A stretch of 64,000 nucleotides of DNA. It comes from CAKZML01 sp963823435 (GTDB taxonomy: Bacteria; Pseudomonadota; Gammaproteobacteria; Steroidobacterales; BM003). Where the stretch lies: assembly GCA_963823435.1 (NCBI GenBank), contig CAWGLN010000010.1:1-64000 (forward strand), in the 5' to 3' direction. Below, piece by piece: positions 56,380 through 64,000 of the stretch. The position numbers and the translations under genes were made by a program. Position 1 is the stretch's first letter. Each line of letters begins with the position of its first letter. The notes beneath the pieces are model-generated. The model saw only the letters and a list, made by a program, of their open reading frames with translations, made no database searches and was not told where the DNA came from.

Positions 56380-57285
56380 CTATGCTTGTCCGAAGGTGGC
56401 CCAGACGTTATCCAGCCGTTTCAAGGCCGGCTGGTTGCGGCGCAGCTCAGACGCCTCAAGGGTATTTCCCATGAGCATGGCGACGGTCATGGGTCCCACG
56501 CCGCCGGGAACCGGCGTAATCATGGATGCCCTCTCGGCCGCGCCCTCAAAGTCCACATCACCGTGGAGCTTGCCGTCCGGGCCACGGCTCAAACCCACGT
56601 CGATCACCACCGCGCCGGGTTTGATCCACTCGCCACGCACCAGGCCCGCCTTGCCGGCGGCGGCAATCACGATATCCGCGCGACCCACATGTTCCGCCAC
56701 TTCGGTGCTGAAACGGTGGGTAACCGTCACGGTGGCCCCGTGCAGCAACAGCTCCAGCGTCATCGGTCGGCCCACGATATTTGAGGCGCCGACCACCACT
56801 GCATGCTTGCCTTTGACGTCTATACCGTAATGCTCCAGCAGTTCCATCACTCCATAGGGAGTACACGGACGCAGCCTGGGCAGACGCTGCGCCAGGCGCC
56901 CCACGTTGTAAGGGTGAAAACCGTCCACGTCCTTGTCCGGGTTGATGCGCTCGATGACCTTGCTGGTTTCCATGTGCGGCGGCAGGGGTAGCTGGACCAG
57001 GATGCCATCGACACTGTCGTCCTGGTTCAGTTTGTCCACCAGTTCCAGCAGTTCCGCTTCCGTGGTGGAGGCGGGCAGGTCGTGCTCCAGCGAGCGTATA
57101 CCGGTCTGGGCGCAGGCCTTGCGCTTGGTCCGCACGTACACTTCGGAGGCCGGATCGGCACCCACCAGGATGACGGCCAGTCCAGGTGGATTATGGCCGG
57201 CAGCCACGGATTCCTGAATCCTGGTCATGACTCTCTGGCGGATCTTGGCCGCGACTTTTTTTCCGTCGATGATCTGTGCGGTCAT
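56380..57285 (-). CDS. folD: Methylenetetrahydrofolate dehydrogenase / cyclohydrolase
   Basis: 301 residues from the ATG at 57285. Motifs: YVRTKRKACAQTGI with the catalytic Lys, DGILVQLPLPPHM, VVGASNIVGRPMTLELL and the C-terminal ITPVPGGVGPMTVAMLM. It interconverts methylene- and formyl-THF with NADP. Together with glyA and folC in this window it covers C1 supply. The C-terminus is about 15 residues longer than E. coli FolD. Confidence 0.95.
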   Translation of the reverse strand: MTAQIIDGKKVAAKIRQRVMTRIQESVAAGHNPPGLAVILVGADPASEVYVRTKRKACAQTGIRSLEHDLPASTTEAELLELVDKLNQDDSVDGILVQLPLPPHMETSKVIERINPDKDVDGFHPYNVGRLAQRLPRLRPCTPYGVMELLEHYGIDVKGKHAVVVGASNIVGRPMTLELLLHGATVTVTHRFSTEVAEHVGRADIVIAAAGKAGLVRGEWIKPGAVVIDVGLSRGPDGKLHGDVDFEGAAERASMITPVPGGVGPMTVAMLMGNTLEASELRRNQPALKRLDNVWATFGQA

Positions 57286-57332
57286 ATTTCTGGCTTCTGG
57301 TGGTGAATTCGACGCGCATTGTCGCATGGTCG

Positions 57333-57507
57333 GGAGCCTCTGATCTACTCACGAACTCGTGTCTTGTGACCAATAAACCCGGCTTCGGTGTTAGCAATCT
57401 TCGTCGCAGGGTGCGTTTCACGCACCATTTCATATGCTGCACAGAGTGCACCCTGCGCGTCCCTTGTCATTCACAACCCGCTTCGTCCAGAACAAATCAG
57501 GGGTTCC
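57333..57507 (+). repeat. ERIC-like palindromic repeat, copy 6 (175 bp, altered centre)
   Basis: GGAGCCTCTGATCTACTC to AACAAATCAGGGGTTCC. The centre differs from copies 1 and 5 but again forms nested inverted repeats: CGCAGGGTGC with GCACCCTGCG and GGTGCG with CGCACC around TTTCA. It lies 48 bases upstream of folD and before the tRNA promoter. Flanks GTCG and CAAG show no duplication. Confidence 0.75.
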
Positions 57508-57542
57508 CAAGTCCCGAAGCGGGCCTATTTACCCCCTTCTGC

Positions 57543-57571
57543 TTGCGCTGCCCTGATTGGTTGCCTAGAAT
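57543..57571 (+). promoter_or_regulatory. Putative sigma70 promoter of the tRNA cluster
   Basis: -35-like TTGCGC at 57543-57548 and TAGAAT at 57566-57571, separated by 17 bases. A GC-rich stretch TGCCGTCCCG follows the -10, fitting stringent control of stable RNA. A perfect 16-base palindrome GGGCTGCGCGCAGCCC (57586-57601) sits in the leader before tRNA-Pro. Together with the repeat at 57333, this accounts for the 355-base gap before the tRNAs. Confidence 0.5.
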
Positions 57572-57640
57572 TGCCGTCCCGATTCGGGCTGCGCGCAGCC
57601 CGGGGGTAAACGGTTGGGGGCTTTCGGGCTTTCAATACAT

Positions 57641-57717
57641 CGGGGCATGGCGCAGTCTGGTAGCGCATCTGCTTTGGGAGCAGAGGGTCGGCGGTTCGAA
57701 TCCGTCTGCCCCGACCA
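57641..57717 (+). tRNA. tRNA-Pro (anticodon TGG)
   Basis: 77 bases with acceptor stem CGGGGCA / TGCCCCG, a CCA end encoded in the gene, T-arm GGTTCGAATCC and anticodon loop TTTGGGA. Confidence 0.95.
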
Positions 57718-57756
57718 TTTCCCGTTTACGTAGAACGCGGTAGGCTGGTGTGCATC

Positions 57757-57832
57757 GCGCCTGTAGCTCAAGGGATAGAGCATCGGCCTTCTAAGCCGAG
57801 GGTTGCAGGTTCGAATCCTGCCAGGCGCGCCA
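57757..57832 (+). tRNA. tRNA-Arg (anticodon TCT)
   Basis: 76 bases. Acceptor GCGCCTG pairs with CAGGCGC; anticodon stem TCGGC / GCCGA around CTTCTAA; T-arm GGTTCGAATCC; encoded CCA. Confidence 0.95.
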
Positions 57833-57866
57833 ATCGCGCCGGCCGGAGGAGTAAGAAGAACGCTAT

Positions 57867-57943
57867 GGTGGGCGTAGCTCAGTTGGTAGAGCCCCGGATT
57901 GTGATTCCGGTTGTCGTGGGTTCGAGCCCCATCGTCCACCCCA
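57867..57943 (+). tRNA. tRNA-His (anticodon GTG)
   Basis: The extra G at -1 (57867) typical of tRNA-His faces C73. Acceptor GTGGGCG / CGTCCAC; anticodon stem CCGGA / TCCGG around TTGTGAT; encoded CCA. Confidence 0.95.
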
Positions 57944-58019
57944 CTTCTTCCCTGCGATTTTTCGCGGAGGAAGGGGTACAGCCAGGCAGGCATTTCTGGC
58001 ACAATCGCATTCCATCAGT

Positions 58020-58095
58020 GGGGCGTTAGCTCAATTGGCAGAGCAATGGACTCTTAATCCACAGGTTGAAGGTTCGATTCCTTCACGCCCCACCA
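58020..58095 (+). tRNA. tRNA-Lys (anticodon CTT)
   Basis: 76 bases. Acceptor GGGGCGT / ACGCCCC; anticodon loop CTCTTAA; T-arm GGTTCGATTCC; encoded CCA. The first pair of the anticodon stem is A-C (ATGGA / TCCAC). The next 210 bases to 58305 hold no recognisable gene. Confidence 0.9.
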
Positions 58096-58305
58096 CTTCT
58101 TCCCCGTCTCAATCCTGATCGTTACCCGTGTATCCCTAAACGAGACCTGGCCTTGCAAGAAGGCTGGCGTCACTGCGTCTGCGGTGTCGGGCTAGCAGGC
58201 ATGCACGCGTGGCAGCTGTCGCGGGAACGTATCCGGAAAAAGCGATGCAGGCAGGCGGGTGCACGGCCCCTCGGATCGGGTGAGCTTCTTTAACTGCACA
58301 CCCGT

Positions 58306-59617
58306 TTAAAGTGCGCTGGCGCCCAGGGTAGCCATTTTCACCTGGTTTATTTCACCCACCTCGGTCCAGGCGAAGATCAGCTGCCCGTTCATCAACACCA
58401 TTTGGGGGAAGCCGGAGCGCCGGGATTCAGACATATTGGTGACCGTGACGGCCTCGCCGCTGACCTTTCCATTCTGCAGGCGTATGACCTTCAGGTAAGC
58501 GCCATAATCGGCCCTGGCCATCCAGCTTACCGCCAGGTCCTGCTCGTCCAGCCACGCGATGTCCACCCGACCGATGGCGCCGACCGGGTCCAGCATCACC
58601 GGCGGGCCAAAGCTGCGACCACCGTCATGCGAGATCGCGGTCTTGACCTGGCCGGTGTCGGCGGCGCCGGTGAACCAGGCCACGGCCACATTCTCACCGC
58701 TTGCGGCGATTGCGGGTCCGTTGACCGGGCAGCCGCTGATGCTCCAGTGCTGGTCATCCACCAGCACCGGGTCAGACCAGGAGTCGCCCCCGGAATCGCC
58801 AGGCAAGCGACGTACCGCGATATCCCGGAACTCTTCTTGCGTACGGTCGCGGTAGGCCAGCACCAGCGCATCGCCCGCCTGGGCCGTGTCAGTCTGGCAG
58901 CAATCGCAGACCAGTTCGTCCACCAGGCCTTGTTTCACGGCTGCACCCTGGCCGTCGAACAGAGCCGAAGCGCAGGGTCATGCCGCCACCACCGTGGTCC
59001 TCGTGATCGTGTTCACCACCCCCGGTTTCACGGCCGTCCAGCCACACGGCGCCGGTTTTGCCCGCCCAGGGAAAGAGGGAGACGAATCCGTGCTCGCTGG
59101 AGGTGCCGTCATCATGGGCTATGAACGGTTTGCTCCAGTTGGCGCCGTCCGAAGACAGGCTGACCCATACGTCATAGGCATAGGTGCCCGCGTCCCGCTT
59201 GACCAGCCAGTGGGCGGCAAAACGGCCGTCCGTCATCGGCTCAACCGCCGGAAAGTCTGCCCAGTTCACGAACCAGTTGTCACCCTGGGCAACGCGCACG
59301 GGGTCGGACCAGGCGCCGTTCTCAAGCCGGGCGTAATTCAGGGACGCCATGTCCCCGTCGGTTGCCTGCCAGCTGAGCACCAGACCCGCCTTGCCGTCGT
59401 CCACCAGGGCGAGGTGGGGCTCGGACGATCCGGGGCCTGCGGGGGAGGGAAGGGAGGTGACCGAGACCGCCGCCTCCGGCGTTTCAGATACCTGCTGATC
59501 GCAGCCGGCCAGAAACAGTGCGGCGGCAATTACGTATTTTCCAGGGAACCGGCGGCGGGTTCCAATAGAGGCTATATGTGCGCATGCCGTGAAGTTTGCC
59601 ACACGCCGAGACCGCAC
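58306..59617 (-). CDS. BNR/sialidase-like beta-propeller lipoprotein (one apparent frameshift)
   Basis: From about 59617 the frame has a lipobox region YVIAAALFLAGC and then repeated SGLVLSW-like strands with Asp-box-like turns: WVSLSSDGANWSKPF and TAISHDGGRSFGPP. The frame breaks near 58956; dropping one T from GGCTCTG gives LRFALFDGQGAAVKQGL and continues to TEVGEINQVKMATLG. Cys pairs such as VCDCCQT suggest metal or disulfide use. The exact start is uncertain (GTG 59617 or later). It is divergent from the Cus-type operon, which hints at an envelope metal role, but this is inference. Confidence 0.65.
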
Positions 59618-59716
59618 AGGGCAGAGAATTTAGTCAAAATACGTGCCCCAGGTTCTTGATACTTATCTCTGGCTGGGATAGCGTGCCTTTCATTAACGTT
59701 GAACGAACGGGACCCG

Positions 59717-60169
59717 ATGGACTTTTTTCGCCGCAATGAACGACCCATAGCAAGGCAGGTACTGGCCTTGCTCACGGTCGTGTGGCTGAACCTGGCGCTG
59801 ACACCCTGCGCCATGTCCATGGCTGCTCCCGTCGATTCCCATGCGGATTCCCATGTGGATTCCCATCCGGGTGGACACATGGCTGCTCCCGTGGTCGACC
59901 AGGCTGCGCCGTGTTCCCATTGTCCGCCCGGGCAGTCCCAGTCAGATTCTTCATTACCCGGTCCGTGTGCTCTTGAAGTCCAGGTGGCCGACGAATCGGC
60001 GCTGTTGAATCCCATCCTGGATCACCACGCATCGGCCCTGGCACTCGCGCCAGTGGTGATGGAGTTTGTCCCCCTGGTCGTGCAGCGTTCGCTTGAACGT
60101 CCCCCCGACCGGGTTCCCCTCTCGCCGGGCGTCGCCCTGCACAAGCGCTTCTGCGTCTATCTGAAATAG
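59717..60169 (+). CDS. Small His-rich exported protein at the head of the metal-efflux operon
   Basis: 150 residues from the ATG at 59717 (MDFFRRNERPIARQVLALLT). A signal-like hydrophobic stretch VVWLNLALTPCAMSMA is followed by the His-rich repeat SHADSHVDSHPGGH and CSHCPPGQ. A longer TTG start at 59699 is possible. It resembles DUF2946-type proteins that often start copper operons, but I cannot assign it firmly. It lies 46 bases before the channel gene, so it is probably co-transcribed. Confidence 0.65.
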   Translation: MDFFRRNERPIARQVLALLTVVWLNLALTPCAMSMAAPVDSHADSHVDSHPGGHMAAPVVDQAAPCSHCPPGQSQSDSSLPGPCALEVQVADESALLNPILDHHASALALAPVVMEFVPLVVQRSLERPPDRVPLSPGVALHKRFCVYLK

Positions 60170-60215
60170 CACTCCTTCCTTTCCGCTTGTTTCGGTTTGG
60201 ATCAGGAGTGTTCTT

Positions 60216-61511
60216 ATGTTTCGTTTTTACTTGGCTCGTCCGGGTGGTCTGCAGACCCGGATTCTATCTACCTCGATATGTTTGGGTTTGCTGTGCCTGG
60301 CGCCCTTCCCGGTATTGGCCGGTGAAGGCCTGGGGCTGGCCGATGCCGAACAACTCGCGCTGGTCCTGGACCCCGAGATTGCACGCATAGAAGCCCGTCG
60401 CGAGGCCATGGGCGAGCGTGCGGTGGCCGCCGGACAGCTACCCGATCCTGGGATCAAGATGGGCGTAATGAGTCTGCCGGTGGACAGTTTCCAGCTGGAC
60501 CAGGAGCCCATGACCCAGTTGGTGCTTGGCGCCCAGCAAATGTTCCCTGCCGGTCAGACCCGGGCCCTGCGCGAAGAGCAGATGACGGTGCAAGCCGAGG
60601 TCCAGACGGCCATGGCCAATGACCGCAGGCGCCAGGTGGTCGCCGAGGTCAGGCGCTTGTGGTTTGAGCTGGCCTACAAGGAAACTGCCGCCCGCAACGA
60701 GCGCTCGCAACTGGCCCTTTACCAGGGTCTCTCGGACACGGTCGAAAACCGCTATACCAACGGGCTGGGTGGACAGCAGGAAATTGTCCGCGTCCAGCTG
60801 GAACAGGACATGTTGCGGGAGAAGCTCATCGTCCTGAACCGGGAGGCTGCCGCGCTCAGGGCGTCCCTGTCGGAGTGGTTAGGCGAGCCAGCCTACGGCG
60901 AGCTTGACCTGGATGAAATGGAATTGCCCGCCTTGCCGGCATCCGAGAGCCTGATCCAGCGTATCGCCGCGAATCCCATGGTGCAGGCCGACCAGGTGCA
61001 GATACAGGTCAGCGAGGTCGGGCAACAGCTGGCCCGGGAGCGCTACAAGCCGGACTGGGGTATCGAGGTGTCCTACGGTTGGCGGGACGACATCGCCGCC
61101 ATGGGTGGGAGCCAATCGGATTTCCTGAGCGCCATGCTGATGTTCAGTGTGCCCATGTTTACCGCCGATCGTCAGGACCGGGTAGCGGCCGCGGCAGCCG
61201 CTGAAACCCGGGCCGCGCGTCACCAGGTAAAAAACCGCCAGCGTATCCTGCTGGCGAGGGTGCAGGCGGCCTATGAGCGCTACAACGCCCAGCTGGAAAT
61301 GTTGACCCTGTACCGGGAAGAGGTGCTGCCGGCGTCACGTGCCAACGTGACGGCCACCCTGAACGCCTACCAGGGGCAGCGTGCAAGTTTTGATGAATAC
61401 ATCCGGGCCGAGAACACGGCGCTTGAGAAGACGCTGCGTGCTGCACGCCTGCAGACGGACAAGCTCAAGATCCAGGCCGAAATCCTGTATTTCGTGGGAG
61501 ACACACAATGA
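60216..61511 (+). CDS. TolC-family outer-membrane channel of a Cus/Czc-type efflux system
   Basis: 431 residues. A signal peptide ends near FPVLA-GEG. Two long TolC-type helical repeats follow (LPDPGIKMGVMSLP, EVRRLWFELAYKETAARNE, later EVLPASRANVTATLNAYQGQ). It forms the outer-membrane exit duct working with the adaptor and RND pump downstream. The ATG of the next gene overlaps its stop (ATGA). Confidence 0.88.
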   Translation: MFRFYLARPGGLQTRILSTSICLGLLCLAPFPVLAGEGLGLADAEQLALVLDPEIARIEARREAMGERAVAAGQLPDPGIKMGVMSLPVDSFQLDQEPMTQLVLGAQQMFPAGQTRALREEQMTVQAEVQTAMANDRRRQVVAEVRRLWFELAYKETAARNERSQLALYQGLSDTVENRYTNGLGGQQEIVRVQLEQDMLREKLIVLNREAAALRASLSEWLGEPAYGELDLDEMELPALPASESLIQRIAANPMVQADQVQIQVSEVGQQLARERYKPDWGIEVSYGWRDDIAAMGGSQSDFLSAMLMFSVPMFTADRQDRVAAAAAAETRAARHQVKNRQRILLARVQAAYERYNAQLEMLTLYREEVLPASRANVTATLNAYQGQRASFDEYIRAENTALEKTLRAARLQTDKLKIQAEILYFVGDTQ

Positions 61512-61929
61512 ACCGCCCCTTGAATTTTTTAACTTTTTCCGTCGCTTTCGTACTCGGCATGACGGTGTTTTTCAATCCTGCCAACGCAGGTCCTGGCCCA
61601 GGACACGACGGAGACGGTGAAAGAGCATGCGATGAAGCACACCGATGCGAGCTTACGTGTGTCCCATGCATTCGGACGTGCGCAGCGAAGAGGCGGGCAA
61701 TTGCCCGTTGTGCGGCATGCACCTGGTGCAGGTGGAACCACCGCAGGCAACCCAGACGGTGAAAGAGCATGCAATGAAGCACACCGATGCGAGCTACGTG
61801 TGTCCCATGCATTCGGAAGTGCGCAGCGAAGAGGCGGGCAATTGCCCGTTGTGCGGCATGCACCTGGTGCAGGAACAACCGGTACCGTCCCATGATGGCG
61901 ACCTGGGTGCCGGGGGAGAAAAACAATGA
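61508..61929 (+). CDS. Exported protein with two heavy-metal-binding domains (two apparent frameshifts)
   Basis: Signal peptide RPLNFLTFSVAFVLGMTVFF then two copies of a heavy-metal-binding domain, each YVCPMHSDVRSEEAGNCPLC or nearly so with GMHLVQ. The frame shifts near 61588 and near 61653 (extra T in GCTTACG), both insertions; the repaired protein reads through QVLAQDTTETVKEHAMKH and both domains to GGEKQ. The Cys/His/Met pattern CPMH...CPLCGM fits Cu(I) or Ag(I) handling. It overlaps both neighbours by four bases. The same domain sits at the N-terminus of the adaptor. Confidence 0.75.
61614..61873 (+). repeat. Pair of 118-bp direct repeats encoding the heavy-metal-binding domain
   Basis: Unit 1 at about 61614-61732 and unit 2 at about 61756-61873 have a 142-base period. 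They differ at only a few bases, one being the extra T in unit 1 that breaks the frame. A more diverged third relative starts near 62011 in the adaptor gene. Confidence 0.85.
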
Positions 61930-63263
61930 GCATCAAGATGATTCCTGTTGCGCTGGTGCTTGGCGTGCTGGCCCTGACAGTTGCTTGCGAGAAGACCAGC
62001 GCGCCGACCGAGACGGTCAGGGAGCACGCGCTCAAGCACACCGACCCCACCTACGTGTGTCCCATGCATCCGGATGTACGCAGTGATGAGCCCGGTTCCT
62101 GCCCGATCTGCGGCATGCACCTGGTCAAGGTGGAGCCGGACCCGGTGGACACTGCCGATATGCAGCAGGTGCAGTACTACCGGCATCCACATAATCCGGC
62201 CATCACCTCGCCCACGCCACGCAAGGATGAAATGGGTATGGATTTTGTCCCGGTGTATGGCACCCAGGGCAGCCTGGTCACCATCTCACCCAGTGTTGAG
62301 CAAAACCTGGGCGTGCGCACGGCGATGGTCGTGCGTGGCAGCCTGCAGCGACGGATCGATACCGTGGGGGCGGTGGAATATGACGGTTCCAGCATCACCC
62401 ACCTGCATACCCGGGTAGAGGGCTGGATTGAGAAGACCAGCCTGAAGGCGGTGGGAGACCCGGTACGCAAGGGACAGGTGTTGTTCGAGTTGTATTCGCC
62501 CACCCTGGAAACTGCCCAGCAGGAATTCCTGACCGCCATGGAGCGTGGCGGTCGCCTGCTGGACGCATCGCGCAGGCGGCTTGCCGCCCTGGGTGTGGAC
62601 GAGGCCCAGGTGGCGGAGCTGACACGCACCGGAAAGGCTGCCCCTCGCATTGCCGTGCGCGCGCCGCACGACGGGGTGGTCAAGGACCTGAATGTGCGCG
62701 AGGGCATGTACGTAATGCCGGCCATGGAGTTGGCGGCCCTGGCGGACTTCTCCCGGATGTGGGTGATCGCCGAGGTGTTTCCCCAGCAGGCTGGCTGGTT
62801 GTCGGTGGGGTTGCCGGCGCAGATTATTGTCTCCGGCGCACCGGGTTTGACGCTGGAGGGCAAGGTCAATTACGTGTACCCGGAAATGGCGGCCCAAACC
62901 CGCACCGTGACGGTCAGGATCGAGGTTTCCAACGCCAGCGCCGATCTGTTGTTTAACCAGTACGTGGACGTTCGCATATTCGCCGCGCCCAGCAGCGATG
63001 TGCTGTACGTGCCCAGCGAGGCGGTGATGCGTACGGGCAAGGATAACCGGGTGCTGCTGGCTCATAGCGGTGGCCGTTTTGAACCCCGCAGCGTGACTCC
63101 GGGTATGCACAGCGACGGGTTCACCGAGATCGTCAGCGGCTTGCACGAGGGCGACAAGGTGGTTATTTCCGGCCAGTTCCTGCTCGACTCCGAAGCCAGC
63201 TTCAAGGCCAGTATGCAACGCATGGGGGATGAGCCCGAGGCCCGCCCGGAGACGCAGCAATGA
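61926..63263 (+). CDS. cusB: RND periplasmic adaptor CusB-like with N-terminal heavy-metal-binding domain
   Basis: 445 residues. Lipobox ALTVAC, then the metal domain YVCPMHPDVRSDEPGSCPIC and GMHLVKVEP, then the Cu-motif-like DEMGMDFVPVYG. The membrane-fusion core follows: LHTRVEGWIEKTSLKAVGDP, GKAAPRIAVRAPHDGVVKDL and FSRMWVIAEVFPQQAGWL. It links pump to channel and probably senses or loads metal. It overlaps the pump gene by four bases. Confidence 0.9.
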   Translation: MSIKMIPVALVLGVLALTVACEKTSAPTETVREHALKHTDPTYVCPMHPDVRSDEPGSCPICGMHLVKVEPDPVDTADMQQVQYYRHPHNPAITSPTPRKDEMGMDFVPVYGTQGSLVTISPSVEQNLGVRTAMVVRGSLQRRIDTVGAVEYDGSSITHLHTRVEGWIEKTSLKAVGDPVRKGQVLFELYSPTLETAQQEFLTAMERGGRLLDASRRRLAALGVDEAQVAELTRTGKAAPRIAVRAPHDGVVKDLNVREGMYVMPAMELAALADFSRMWVIAEVFPQQAGWLSVGLPAQIIVSGAPGLTLEGKVNYVYPEMAAQTRTVTVRIEVSNASADLLFNQYVDVRIFAAPSSDVLYVPSEAVMRTGKDNRVLLAHSGGRFEPRSVTPGMHSDGFTEIVSGLHEGDKVVISGQFLLDSEASFKASMQRMGDEPEARPETQQ

Positions 63264-64000
63264 TTACCCGCATTATTCAATGGTCCATCGATAACCGGCC
63301 GCTGGTGTTGCTGGCTGCAGTGGTGTTGAGCGTGGCCGGTATCGTGTCCCTGAAAACCACGCCCCTGGATGCTATTCCGGATTTGTCAGATGTGCAGGTG
63401 ATCATCAAGACCAACTACGCGGGTCAGTCGCCGCGGGTGGTGGAAGACCAGGTGACCTATCCCCTGGCCACCGCCATGATGGCTGTACCCGGCGCGATAG
63501 ATGTGCGCGGTTACTCCATGTTTGGCGACTCCTTTGTTTACGTGATTTTCGAGGACGGGACCGACCTGTACTGGGCGCGCTCCCGGGTGCTGGAGTATTT
63601 GAACCAGGTACGCGACCGGCTTGCCCGATGATGCCAGTCCGGCCCTGGGTCCGGACGCCACCGGTGTGGGCTGGGTGTATGAATATGCGCTGGTGGATCG
63701 CACCGGCAAGCATGACCTGTCCCAGCTACGCAGCCTGCAGGACTGGTTTCTGCGCTTTGAATTGCAGGGTCTGCCCGGGGTATCGGAAGTGGCCACCGTG
63801 GGTGGCATGGTGCGCCAGTACCAGGTGGTGGTGGATCCCCAGGCACTTCGGGCTTACCGCCTGACCCTGGACATGGTGAAGATGGCCATTGTCCGCGGCA
63901 ACCAGGAGTCCGGCGCCTCGGTGATCGAGATGGCCGAGGCCGAGTACATGGTGCGCGTGTCGGGTTACCTGAAAAGCGTGGCCGACCTGGAGCAGGTTCC
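63260..64000 (+). CDS. cusA: Heavy-metal RND pump CusA/CzcA (N-terminal part, one frameshift, runs off the window)
   Basis: Begins MITRIIQWSIDNRPLVLLAA, with TTPLDAIPDLSDVQVIIKTN and SPRVVEDQVTYPLATAMMAV typical of metal RND pumps. The frame breaks near 63625; dropping one T from GGCTTGCCC gives RDRLPDDASPALGPDATGVG and then continues open to the window end. It exports monovalent or divalent metal from the periplasm or cytosol by proton exchange. The metal-selective Met residues lie beyond the window. Confidence 0.88.

Noticed and set aside
56198..57507. Transposase gene associated with the repeats
   Set aside because: No frame inside or beside any copy is long enough or has DDE-type motifs; the copies are non-autonomous.
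61614..61873. CRISPR-like repeat
   Set aside because: There are only two long units, and they are coding; there are no short spacers or cas genes.

Overview
The window is a GC-rich chromosomal segment from a gammaproteobacterium. The evidence is gene order: nrdR-ribD-ribE-ribBA-ribH-nusB-thiL-pgpA, asd-fimV-truA-accD-folC-dedD-cvpA-purF and gltX-cysS, with EttA, EpmA, MiaE, LpxH, a FimX-like protein and FimV all present. The exact lineage cannot be fixed from sequence alone. It looks like a free-living, possibly Chromatiales-like organism. There is no rRNA, prophage, transposase or CRISPR array.

Layout. 1-8.6 kb is mixed accessory metabolism: the end of a sarcosine oxidase beta gene, a PLP dehydratase, a winged-helix/TPR regulator, a small secreted protein, an SLC13 carrier, a cupin, thioredoxin 2, a secreted-type methyltransferase and a ferredoxin-NADP reductase. 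8.6-18.5 kb is housekeeping: EttA, GlyA and the riboflavin/nusB/thiL/pgpA run. 18.5-28.4 kb holds a kinase fused to a cyclic-nucleotide domain, FolE2, XseB, the rubrerythrin/Fe-S/DUF3501 trio and topoisomerase IV (parE, parC). 28.4-38.3 kb holds a FimX-like protein, EF-P with its lysine ligase EpmA, a free-Met-sulfoxide reductase, an operon of SCO1, PCu(A)C and phosphatidylserine decarboxylase, then PrmB, AroC and an MFS carrier. 38.3-56.2 kb is the asd-fimV-truA-accD-folC-dedD-cvpA-purF block, glycerate kinase, a second Hanks kinase with MiaE, LpxH, a cyclophilin, GltX and CysS. 56.3-58.1 kb holds FolD and four tRNAs. 58.3-64 kb is a Cus-type copper/silver efflux operon: a His-rich small protein, an outer-membrane channel, a duplicated metal-binding-domain protein, the adaptor and a partial RND pump. 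A BNR-repeat lipoprotein is divergent from it.

Two window-wide patterns stand out. First, at least six copies (81-175 bp), plus one or two decayed pieces, of an ERIC-like imperfect-palindrome repeat lie between genes. They have ends near GGAGCCTCTGATYTATTC and a central stem that covaries between copies. Four copies begin immediately after a TAG stop codon, and one supplies the last codons and stop of folC. I do not recognise this family. Second, fourteen genes, including essential ones (glyA, parE, parC, gltX, cysS), are broken by single-base frameshifts. By hand I count about 22, of which about 20 are insertions. This is best explained by unpolished long-read sequence, so I annotate these genes over their full length as probably intact in the organism.
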